Source of the DNA: Plasmodiophora brassicae
Taxonomy: Eukaryota > Endomyxa > Phytomyxea > Plasmodiophorida > Plasmodiophoridae
NCBI GenBank assembly: GCA_039704465.1
Contig: JASFAU010000008.1
Span: 124,001 to 188,000, forward strand
Direction of reading: 5' to 3'
Length of the DNA stretch: 64,000 nucleotides
In this document: positions 41,044 to 51,011 of the stretch, piece after piece
Layout of the letters: every line of letters starts with the position of its first letter
Numbering within the stretch: the first letter of the stretch is position 1
Notes under the pieces: model-generated
What the model was told of the DNA's origin: nothing
The model's input: only the letters and a program-made list of their open reading frames with translations
Databases searched by the model: none
Translations under genes and position numbers: made by a program

Positions 41044-42495
41044 TTGATTGCGCGGCCCGACATCGATCGGGTTCGGGTCGCTTGTGTTTTGTGGATGGAT
41101 GACGATATACGTCAGAGTTCGTTGCCATCCCCAGCCCATTGAGCAAAGGTCGGCGCCAATCAACGTCAAGGCATGGGCCGACTCCGTGGCGGGCGTCGTC
41201 GACGCGGCCGACGTCCTGACGACGTCAACAGGGCCATCTGCAACATCCTACACTGTCGGCCGACGACGCTTGTCTTCGACATCCGTTGTCCTCGATGGCA
41301 TGCCGCGCCTGCCTGCTCTGTCTGCGCCCGCGCCGACGTCGCCGCCGACCAACTGCACGAGCCAATAGATTGGCTGCGACCACAACTCGTCCTGCAGGGT
41401 GTCTACTGGCGCGCCAGGTACGGCAGGTCTGATATCGTGCACCTGCGGGACGGATGCGAGTTGTCGCCTGGCTCCTGGATATCGGGCGTTCTGGACTGGG
41501 ATTCGCCTGCCGCCGTCAGGCCAGTGTGAGGCCCTGCCGAAAACTGGCCAATGCATCCGCTCTTGTACGACATGCTGGACCATTAACCTACAATCTCTGC
41601 TGACATCCCTGGCATTCTGGCAGGCACAGGCTATGCTGGTAAGAATCCTGCCGAGAACCGTGTCACCGCTGATGACCCCGTGATTCTGACCATGATCCAC
41701 AGACGTACCGTCAGCCAGGTCCTGACCTTGTTGGAATTCGGGTGACGTTAGTCGTCGCGTAATCCAGTTCCAGCCCTTGTTGGCGTTCACGTGACGACGA
41801 TCTACTTGAACGACTCCATTCTGGTATGCTGCCCGTCGTTTACCATTAGCAGCGCTTCTGAACGGTTCTGCTTCTATTGCAGGGACCGCCCTGGACGCGC
41901 CCGCCGCCGCACGACGATATGACGCTTGACGTATGTTACCCGTCTATCCCTATCGTTGCCCTAATGTGAGCACGCCTACTGCAGCACTGTCGCCCGTTCG
42001 GACCGTGATCGTGCATCTAGCTGCGCCACGTCTGGTATATGGCCTGTCTGAGCAACGGCCACGTGCCGTCAGTGGCATGGCACATACAAAGCCAACCCGC
42101 CACGTCACTCGGATCGCCGTCCTGCATGTTGCTCCTGACCCGGCTGGCGGCCCTGCGTGCTCGGGCGCAGAGGTCGGCGCCATGAAACGGCGCTGATGCC
42201 CCGGGAGCCACAAGGACCAGAACACGTCCTGCTGGGCGCCTGACAACAAACCCATACGTCCGGACGAACGCGCTGCGCCCCCATAACCGGTACGGTTCCT
42301 CCTCTAAGGCACAGAACCAGGTCTTCTAATACGTGCTGGGCAGGACACGCCTACCGTCTCCCGTCCGTCCAGCATGGGCACCTGCAAGGCAGCAGTCGTC
42401 CTGCGTAGGCGAGTCGGGGCGAATTCAACGTCGTGCCGACCCGGCTTGTTAGCTGTGGCGGCACGCCGATCGTTGTAATCGGTCGCGCGCGCTCC
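41044..42495. repeat. Block R, copy 3
   Basis: A direct repeat of 35154-36603, differing at only a few percent of positions. Together with block R copy 2 it brackets kinase unit 3 and its flanks. Confidence 0.75.
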
Positions 42496-43018
42496 TGCCC
42501 TGCACCGTTTCTCGATGGTGGGGCTTTCAAGCGAGGACGTCGTCGAGCATCCAGCGGGGCGTCGGAGCCCAGGGCCCCTTGCGGCCGGTCGACTTACGAA
42601 GGCCTGCCTGGCGTCGACGACCCGGCCGTCGTCAGCCCTGCCGGGCATACCGCGTCAACCAGGCGAGTTCAGCACCAGTCGGTGATGCCGTCGCGCGCGT
42701 TCAACAACACTGTAGATTGTCCTGGCGTGTAACGACGCGACCCGCCGTCAGCCCTGCCGGGCGTACTGCCACCATATGTTTTCAATACAAACAGACAATG
42801 TTGGGACGCGCGTACGCGAGTCACTGGAGATCTGCCTGGCGCCTGGCGGCTCAGAACGGCTATCATTGGTCAAGTGGGCACACGTCGACGATTGAGAGTG
42901 GCGACGTCGCCCTGGGCAGCTTACCTAAACTGCAATCGGTCGCATGCGCCCCTGTTTAGGAAAATGCATCGATGGCAGAGCTTCCAGCCCTGCAGGACGT
43001 TTAGCACGAGAGCGGCTG
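42496..43018. other. Region without a supported gene
   Basis: It has weak internal repetition (GTCAGCCCTGCCGGGC at about 42633 and 42753; TGCAATCGGTCGC near 42930). I see no supported gene. Confidence 0.4.
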
Positions 43019-43438
43019 TCAGTGTCCATGGCCGTCGAAGACGTAATCTGCCTCGTACTGCTCATACACGTTGCACACCCAGTTAACGTTCTGGGCAGCG
43101 CTGACGGCGTTCATTTCGCGAAGGAGTGACAGCAGGAGATCCGACGCAGCACGAGGTGGTTGCCTTGAGTACATGAGGGCGTTGAACGCGCGGGCGCAGG
43201 GCGCGTCGCCGCCGGTCACCTTCCGGAAAGCTCGGCAACGTCGCATGATCTGGACCGGCGCGATCGCGTAGCAGATGTTGAGACAGCGCTTCGTGCCGCG
43301 CTCGTAATTCAGTATACCGTTCGGCAACAAGCGATCCGGATCCAGTTGCTGTGGCACGACCACGTGTCAGATGGGCTAGCGCGAAAGTAAATACAGCACA
43401 AACTGGCGGAGCGTTCTGTGGACGGTCGGAATCGTCAT
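43019..43438 (-). CDS. Small two-exon hypothetical protein
   Basis: Exon 1 is 43400-43438 (13 codons from an ATG) and exon 2 is 43019-43348, separated by a 51-nt GT-AG intron in phase 0. The predicted product is 122 residues, basic at the start and rich in Cys (CLNICYAIAP, RRCRAF, APCARAF), with a C-terminal NWVCNVYEQYEADYVFDGHGH-like acidic/aromatic end. I do not recognise the family. It has no signal peptide or membrane span. It lies 170 bp downstream of, and on the same strand as, the next small gene. Confidence 0.5.
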
Positions 43439-43608
43439 AGCCGACGGGCGGCGACTCAGGTATAGTCTGATTCCAGGCAGTGTGTCATACCGGGAAGTAT
43501 TGTCCCATCGCACAACTGTTCGTATAACATTCTGCGGATGAGCGTCCTGTGAGTTGACGTCGGCGTGACTATATTTCGTTCGAGCCTAAATGAGAACGTC
43601 CGTCATCG

Positions 43609-44400
43609 TCACGACACAATAAGTGCCCAGAGCCAAGTACTAACTGCTGACGGGCTTGTCGTCGTGGAACGTTGCTTAGGACGCTTGACAGCACATTGTG
43701 TTCGCTTCTCCTGCGGTCCAACATCCATCGTCAGGACACACATCTGCGCACCTGGCCAAACGCTGTTAACCTGTGTTTCCCGCGAGGTCGACTGGCAGAG
43801 CTCGGATGTTGCCCTCGTGGAATCGTCGCTCACGTCGTCGGAGCTCGACATCGAATGCGCGTCGGCAGCAGCCTGTAGGAAACACAGTTAGTACAGTGAT
43901 CCGTGCGCAGCAAAGCATTCAGCGACGAACGATTCGCCTGCGTTTGGCTGCTGCGAGGCTCTGCAAGGTGACGGCGCGACGACTGCTCTTGGTTCGACGC
44001 GCAGGTCCATCGCCATCGCCAGCAGCATCAACGGTCTCGTCACCGTGGTCGGCTTGGTTGCCGCGGCGCTGGCGAATGGCGGCAACGTACGCGCCCACCA
44101 TGTCGTCGATGATGGCTTGACATCTCGACGACCCTTGCTGAGACATCGGTCTTGACCGGGAGTCTAGGACAACCAGTTCGAACGCGTGGACCATGTAATC
44201 ATGTGCACGCCTCGAGGTCAGGCCGATCTCGACGAGCTCGCGCCTCTGGCGTTCTGCTGGCTGAACCTTCGGTCCTCGGACCCGAGACCGAGCTAGTCGC
44301 CTGCGTAAAAGCGCGAAGCACAAAAAAACTAAACTAAACTAAACTAAACCTCTTCAGTGAACGCCTGTTTGCGAGTCGCAGCTCGCCCATCAATTAGCAT
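43609..44400 (-). CDS. Hypothetical basic, probably nuclear protein; intron 1 is SINE-derived
   Basis: Four predicted exons, 44350-44400, 43931-44245, 43771-43872 and 43609-43710, all joined in phase 0, give 189 residues. Intron 2 (43873-43930) contains a perfect TACTAAC branch-site sequence before its acceptor. The product has a helical segment (RAHDYMVHAFELVVLD ... DDMVGAYVAAIRQRR), basic clusters that look like nuclear localisation signals (KRRRI, KRPKQR) and an acidic Ser-rich stretch (SSSDDVSDDS). Intron 1 (44246-44349) is an antisense piece of the SINE family. The family is unknown. The short first exon is the least certain part; translation could start at a Met downstream of intron 1. 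Confidence 0.5.
44246..44348 (+). mobile_element. SINE-like element, copy e (3' fragment)
   Basis: The last ~100 bp of the SINE, from TGGCGTTCTGCTGG through the tail of AAACT repeats. It is inserted on the strand opposite to the gene that contains it. Read on the gene's strand, it begins GTTTAG and ends CCAG, the borders of a usable intron. Confidence 0.75.
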
Positions 44401-44629
44401 GTCCAGAGACGCACAAGGGGCATCGTGTCGTCTGCCCGTTCGATGGTTGCCGAAGAGCGGCCTATGTGATTGGCGCCTCGGCGGGAAGGAGTCGTTGTAT
44501 CCTGCCCTCTTGGCGCCGAGTTCGACGCTGATGACAAACAATATAAAGGATCAACCAGTACGAAGAGAGAGTATTCGAGCATCAGTCATCTTCGCTTGAC
44601 GTTCCCCCTTCACGCTTCCAACCCGTTGC

Positions 44630-45093
44630 TAGCAACCATCCCCAGAAGTGTCATACAGATGGAAGAGCACGTCGCCGTCACCGATGTTCTCCAACGCTTC
44701 TGGTATAATGGCACCTGAGTAGAGAATTGCACCCGGAAGAGCGAGGAACTTGGACTCGGGCTTGTCATTCTTGGTGACGCGGACCCAGCCGCCATGAAGC
44801 ACAGGACCGTGTTTCGACCGGAGGACGCCACATTCCGACGTCTGGGTGTTGAGGTCCCCTGGCAGCGCAATAATACACGGAGGCGTTGGAATGTGGCGTC
44901 CTTCTGCGATCTACACACGGTCCTGTGCTTCATGGCGGCTGGGTCCTCGTCACCAAGAATGACGAGCCCGGGTCCAAGTTCCTCGCCCTTCCGGGATACA
45001 ATTCTCTACTCAGGTGCCACTATACCAGAAGCGCTGGAGAACATCGGTGACGGCGACGTGCTCGTCGATCTGTACGACACGTTCTGGGGATGG
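44630..45093. repeat. Long inverted repeat with ~200-bp arms
   Basis: The left arm (about 44630-44833) and right arm (about 44888-45093) are inverted copies of each other at roughly 90% identity, separated by a ~54-bp spacer. Each arm reads as the same C-terminal coding piece (IPEALENIGDGDVL) on its outward strand. The right arm ends in a longer open frame (to 45120). A transcript across it would fold into a long hairpin. The original gene is not recognised. Confidence 0.8.
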
Positions 45094-45154
45094 TTGCGAG
45101 AGACGCAGGGCGACGCATGACAAGATCCGACAGGTTTGCAAAATTGCGTACCCG

Positions 45155-45231
45155 TAAAGTTCGATGCGCTGTGCCCCCCGCATCCGACGCAGTTTGTGAG
45201 GACATTGGGGGGCATGGCGCATCGAACTTTA
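45155..45231. repeat. Inverted repeat, 25-bp arms
   Basis: Arms 45155-45179 and 45207-45231 (TAAAGTTCGATGCGC ... GCGCATCGAACTTTA) match with two mismatches around a 27-bp spacer. The flanks lack terminator or MITE features I could confirm. Confidence 0.75.
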
Positions 45232-45668
45232 AGGTAGCCCGCAAAGTATGAGCAGTTTGATGCTCTGCGGTGGAGACCAGAAAGTAGAACGGAGATGCTT
45301 TTACTCTTTCGCCAACGTTCCTCCCACTGTGACGGTCTCTGCTTCATCGTCGACCGCGAAGAGATGATCCGTCTGGCTTGCTGTTCCGATGGCCATCCCG
45401 CACTGCAGATCGAGGACACTGTCCGCCTTGTTGGCAAGATCCGCAAGGAGCCCGAGGTATCCGTCAGAACGATGGCAGCGACGGACTGGGAACAACATCA
45501 CGATTATGCTGTTGAGCTTCCGCGGAATCTGTACCCGAGGTCGGAAGAAGAGTAGGTCACTGGAGTATCGACTGGAGGCTGGAAGCCTGGAACAGAAAGA
45601 AGCCGGTGGTGCGCTGCTTCAACGCTGATGCGCAGTCCGTGGCCGACGCTCGCACGCGCTCTGCGGTG
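45232..45668. other. Possible exon, strand uncertain, upstream of PLRG1
   Basis: Two overlapping frames look equally codon-like: + strand 45295-45555 (86 codons, acidic end) and minus strand 45301-45501 (containing DLQCGMAIGTASQTDHLFAV). Neither has a recognised domain or clear splice partners. The PLRG1 promoter and 5' UTR probably lie in the last part. Confidence 0.3.
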
Positions 45669-47298
45669 ATGACGACGACGACGATACCGGACGAGTACAT
45701 GGCCGCATCGGCCATGTGCACCGCTGCCATGTTCGCCTCGTCATCCGCGCTCGATTCAGTGTTCCCTGTCGACAGGCGTGCCAATGAGGTTTGGTGTTGC
45801 ACGGGGTGGCATCCGTGCCCGATATGTGATCGTGTGGTCCACCCGTAGATCCGTGTGCAGGCCAAGATTGCCTCGCAGTATGGCGCTGCCCGACCTGCTC
45901 AACCTACGCCAAGGCCAACGGAGGAGTCGGCGTCTGGCACCAGTGCGCCGATGCCGGTGGAATCGCAAGTGGAACCCATGGCGAAACAGTCGTCCAGTGC
46001 GCTGATCACTCGTGAGACCCGTCGGGATAACCAGTCGCTGATTACGACCGGTCGTAATCGTCCTCGACTGGACGTGCGGCCACAATGGCATGCGCCATGG
46101 AAACTCATGCGAGTCATCAGTGGGCACACTGGATGGGTTCGCTCCGTCTCCGTTGATGTCTCCAACGAATGGTTCGCGACGGGATCGGCGGACAGGACCA
46201 TCAAGATCTGGGACCTGGCCAGCGGGCAGCTGAAGCTCACCCTCACTGGTCATGTGCACACGGTTCGTGGCGTGGCCATCTCCGCCAGGCACCCGTACCT
46301 GTTCAGGTACGGCTATGTCCTGCTCTTCGTAAGAACCACGGTCTAACCTTTGCCGCAGCGTTGGCGAGGATAAGATGGTGAAGAACTGGGACCTTGAAAC
46401 AAACCGCGTCATTCGTTCATACCATGGGCACCTGTCGGGCGTCTACACGTCAGTGATGCTGTGCTGTGTGCTGTGCATGCCCTTGACTGGTGATGTGGCG
46501 CAGATGTGCACTGCACCCGACGCTGGATATCTTAGTGACCGGGGCGAGGGATAGCACGGCGCGAGTCTGGGACATGAGGACCAAGGCGCAGGTTCATGTG
46601 CTGTCTGGACACTCGCACACGGTGGCTTCCGTGGTTTGTCAGGCCACCGACCCGCAAGTCATCACCGGATCGCACGATTCCACGATCAGGCAGTGGGACC
46701 TTGCATCGGGTCGAACGCAAACGGTTGCATCCGCTGTTCGCTCCTGGACTTGGACGGTTGCTTATCAAGTGGTGTTTACTCCAGGTACTGACACATCATA
46801 AGAAATCCGTCCGCGCCCTGGTGTCGCACCCGGAAGAGTACACGTACGCGTCGGGCGCCCCGGACAACATTAAAGTATGGCAGTGCCCGAACGGCGTCTT
46901 CCTTCGGAATGTCACCGGGCACAATGCCATCGTGAACGCACTCGCCATCAACAGCGAGAACGTGCTCGTGTCGGGCGGCGATGATGGCTCCCTGAAGTTC
47001 TTCGACTGGAAGTCGGGGTACAACTTCCAGAGCATGAACTCCATCGTACAGCCTGGCTCGCTCGACGCCGAAGCAGGTATGTTCCAGTATGCTGGTTGTG
47101 CTGGACACGCAACCAGTGACATGCGCGTCGACAGCGATCTACGCGATGCAGTTTGACCAGACGGGCACTCGCCTGATCACATGTGAAGCGGACAAGACCA
47201 TCAAGATCTGGCGGGAGGACCCCGACGCATCCGAAGACACGCACCCGATCGATATGGAGCAGGTGCGCCTCAACGCTAAACGACGTGACATGTATTAA
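45669..47298 (+). CDS. PLRG1: Pleiotropic regulator 1 (PLRG1/Prp46), WD40 splicing factor
   Basis: A core subunit of the Prp19 (NineTeen) complex, acting in the nucleus during spliceosome activation. Exons are 45669-45788, 45861-46306, 46359-46448, 46504-46723, 46785-47076 and 47135-47298. Introns are 52-72 nt, phases agree, and the product is 443 residues. A short N-terminal region leads to [20 protein letters not shown], the hallmark start of the seven-blade propeller. [72 protein letters not shown] and [12 protein letters not shown] follow. The N-terminus is shorter than in animals and plants. The ATG at 45669 is the best visible start, but an upstream exon is possible. Confidence 0.92.
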
Positions 47299-47354
47299 AC
47301 AACATTTGTGAATGCTATCTCGTCGTGAAGCGACAAGACCATAAAGATAGCGGA

Positions 47355-47700
47355 CCATGATCTGCGTCGTTGACAAGACGACGATCGAGAACCGGTATCG
47401 TTAGACAGACGTACGCGAATCCGTCCGACGATTGTAGAGCAGGGCCCGCGATCGTCACTGCCGTCGTCGACGTCGCCTGTCGGGCTACAAAGGACCAGCG
47501 GGGACGTTGCAGGACAACCTTGCCGCCCAGTTCGGCTTGGTTCTGCGGGTTCTGGTTCGAAACCAAACCGCGCCGACCCGAGCTACAGGTAGGTAGTTGC
47601 TACGCGCTGATCACGGTTGCTCCTGTCCAGTCGGGAAAGTGCGCCACTGACCCCGCGCAAAATTTGGATGTTTGCGCGGCGGGGCATTGCGCGAGTGCGG
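47355..47700 (+). pseudogene. Remnant of a HECT-family gene linker
   Basis: About 170 bp (47355-47525) resembles 48700-48870, the linker-coding part of the next gene: shared stretches include ACAAAGGACCAG and CAGACGTACGCGAA, with indels and an in-frame stop. Weaker similarity may continue to about 47570. It looks like what is left of an additional, now lost, member of the array. Confidence 0.6.
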
Positions 47701-47807
47701 CCTGACCTGGCCTGGTCTGCTCCGCGAGCCGCCATTTCCCAATCGCCCGGCAGTACCCGACAAGCGCACGCTACTCCCGCATTACTATATATCCTACATT
47801 GAGGGAC

Positions 47808-50200
47808 ATGCCCGGGATCGCTTCGACGCTGGCGATGCTGGTGCACCTGCTGGCCGGCGCCTCGGTGTATGCCAATGATCCGACGACGCGCGCCTGCCCC
47901 GAGTGGTCGACGCTGGCCGGCCTCAACACGTTCCTGCAGTTGGCGGCGGAGGATCGCGTACAGTGGTGCGCTGAGACCATGTTGGTGAGAGCCGTCGAAG
48001 CCGGCCTACCCGACTTTGTCGACGCGATTACGCGCTGCGAGCGCGCCCGTGTAGGCGGCCCCGTCGTCATCCGAGCCACATGGTACGCATACGCGCTTTG
48101 GCGTCGGCACGACGGCTCCAGTTTCGGTCATGTCCTTGAGGCTCTCGTCTCCATGGTTCAGTCGATCTATCGGATCACGTCCAGCGCCGCCATCCTGAGA
48201 GACATGGGGGCACATTACTCAGGGTTGGCCACGGCGGTGAACCTGGCCGACCGGGCCGCCATACTCGGAAACGCGCCCACCTTCTCCTACGTCACCAATG
48301 GGGAACCTACCAGTCGCCCGCCTGAGCAGCAGAGCGAACCCATGTCTCTTGATCTTACCCTGCGCCCACCAGCTGGGCAACGCGCGCGGGGGCCAGAATC
48401 ACGCTCTTCAACCAACGTCGGCGTGGACCCTCCTGTGCATGATCATAACCCGCCCCTGCACGACTTCCTCGGCCTCTCCATCGTGCCGCAGCAACCGACG
48501 TATCCACCTGGTTCCCAGGATGGCGGCCACGTGTCCATGTTCCCGCCCCGTCCCCCGTGTTACGACAGGCGACAGCAAACCCGACCGTCAACCACATCTC
48601 GCCGCGTCCCGAGACACGCACCGTATGATCACAGTCATTCGGCGCGACCAGGCGCATCAGCCTCGACAACCATCTCCTTCCACCCACAGACGATATCGTA
48701 CCATGGTGTGCGTCGTCGACAAGGCGACGATCGAGAAGCGGCTGCGCCACAATCAGGCAGACGTACGCGAAACCGTCCGACAAATGTAGAGCAAGGCCCG
48801 CCAACGACGTCATCCGCGTCGTCGACGTCACCTGCCGGGCTACAAAGGACCAGAGGCGACGGAGCAGGGCAAGCGTCTGCTAATCCGCTCCAGTTGGGCC
48901 TTGTTATTGATGCTCTCTTCCGCCGTTTAGTGGACGAGGCGGCAGCGTCCATCTGGAAGTACACGCTGCGGGACGGGACGCAGCAGGAACAGGGGCAGCT
49001 GTTCCTGGACGCGGTCGCCGCCATGATCTACGTCAGGGACGCGCGTCTCCGCGGGCAAATGTTCGTCATGAGCGAGTCGTCCCGAGCAATCGATAATGGC
49101 GGCCTGTCAGCGTCACTGATTCAGTTCGCTGCCACCGAGCTGGCACGGCGTCTCGCTCGCTCAGGTCAGCTGCTGTACAGCCAGGGCATGGACCAGGCGT
49201 TCGCACCGAGGTCACCCACCGTCGACACTGAAGCCGAACGCAGGGATCTGATTCTGCTGGGTGCCCTGATTGGCATCGTGGACAACCACAAGCGACGGGT
49301 TGTGGCAGGCACCAGGCTCCTGTTGCCGATCCCATTGCCTGTCGTGGCGTTCCGCGCGTTGCTCATGAGCGTGCCCATTAAGGCCACGGGAGCGGAAGCC
49401 AACGGCACCGCCCTGGCCGCCATCTACAGGCAGTACTGTGGTGACCGCAGCCCAGTCCAGTGCAAGCACGAAAAGGGGATCGACGTCGAGCTCGTGTTCG
49501 GGAGTGTACCTGGTGTCGACTACAGCAACGCGGACGAATATCTTCGCGGGCTGGTACGTGCCATTATGTGGATGCGTGGACAGACCATGAACGGGCCTGC
49601 ATGCACGTACAGGTTGACTTGCTGCTCCAATCGCCAGCGTTCGATGCGGTTCGACAAGGATACCGCGCGGTGGCACGTCGCCCATCGCGAAGTAACGTGG
49701 ATAGGGATCGTCAGGGGCATCTGGAGATGCATGCGTTGGTGATTGCGGATTCGGTTGTGACGTGTGGGAAGCTGCTGCCGTTCATATCGTTTAATGTGGA
49801 GCGACGCCTGCGTCGCAGTAACGCAACGGACGCCCGTATGGTCTGGAGTGCATACCACGCCATCAGGAGCCTGTCCGATGTCGAGTGTGCTGACTTTGTT
49901 GAAGCGTCAACGGGCGCCAGGTGCCTGCCGCTGACCATTGACGACCACTCGCGGATCAAGGTCGGTCTGTCAGTGCTCGTGTCGGCGTACGCTGCAGGCC
50001 TAACATGTGCTGCTCCTATTGGTGCACAGGTGACCGTGCGCCGCTCGAATGGTATATCGTTCCATACCTGTTTCCGAACCGTGGAGGTATCGAACGCGCT
50101 GATCTGCGCCGGGAGCTCTGCTCTTGCGTTGCACCTCAGGTACTCGATGAGAAGCCTTCTCGGCCGAGGAATCACCAGCGCTTCGTTCAACGACGCATGA
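47808..50200 (+). CDS. Secreted HECT-type ubiquitin ligase-like protein 1
   Basis: Exons are 47808-49553, 49613-49960 and 50030-50200, with 59- and 69-nt introns both in phase 0; 754 residues. A signal peptide (MPGIASTLAMLVHLLAGASVYA) precedes a ~150-residue N-terminal domain shared with gene 2, then a Pro/Ser/Arg-rich low-complexity linker (~170-380). The HECT N-lobe is ~390-585: LRDGTQQEQGQLF, DNGGLSASLIQFAATEL, LLGALIGIVDNH, LPIPLPVVAFRALL. Exon 2 begins the C-lobe (ADFVEASTGARCLPL), and exon 3 carries FHTCFRTVEV, with predicted catalytic Cys712. Known HECT enzymes form a thioester with ubiquitin at this Cys; activity here is inferred. The ATG at 47808 gives the signal peptide, with ACTATATATCC just upstream. 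Confidence 0.82.
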
Positions 50201-51011
50201 TGATGCCAGTTTCAGGGAAATATACACACACTGCGGTGAACCGCATTCATGGCGAGCTAGCGTTTCTGACACGAAGCGAACCTACTAAATTTCAAAAGAG
50301 CAATGTGCGCTGGGACAGGCGGCAGGCCCGGCTGTTCGACAGGGCCCGTCAGCCCCCATGTTCGTTCCTGTTTCGATGCTCGCGGGGCGTAGCGTGTGCA
50401 CGTCCTGTTGCGCTGGCGCCTGGCACACAGGGCCGGTCGATAACCAGGACAACCCAATATGGAATTGGATCGGAAGACATCGTACCGAAATGAGAAGACC
50501 CGACGACATTGCCGAAACGCGCGCATGGAGCAACGCTGAAACGAGGTCACCGGGCAAATGTGTGAGGACGGTTGCATCGTGCCGCGGGAGTTGGTGCGGC
50601 TTCATATTGATCAGAACGTGTTCTTTGCATTCGGGGACCTGGCTGGCCCACACTATTAACGGTGGTTTGGGCACAAACGACCAGCGCCGCCAGTCATCAG
50701 CATCTGATCTTGCAGTCCTTAGACAGGTGGACCTGGTCGACCGCCCCTCCTTCTGAACCGCATTCCGCCGATTTGTCTGATGCTGACTCTGCTCACGCCG
50801 ATTTCTATCCATCGGTACCAAATGCGCAACTGACCGACTGCCGACCACTGCCTCCATCACAATTCTATTAATAATATTGCCAACCGCCAACTGCGCGCCA
50901 CGGATTGCGGAATTTCGTGCGCGACCCGGTCGGGCCTGGTTTGCCGTAGCTCGAGCTGGAGTTTCGATTTGCGCGCCGACGAGCACACGTCATTTGTTGT
51001 TGATCACAGAT
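50201..51011. other. Intergenic region between HECT genes 1 and 2
   Basis: I see no supported gene. It probably contains the 3' end of gene 1 and the promoter of gene 2; a TATTAATAATATT stretch lies at about 50866-50878. Confidence 0.4.
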
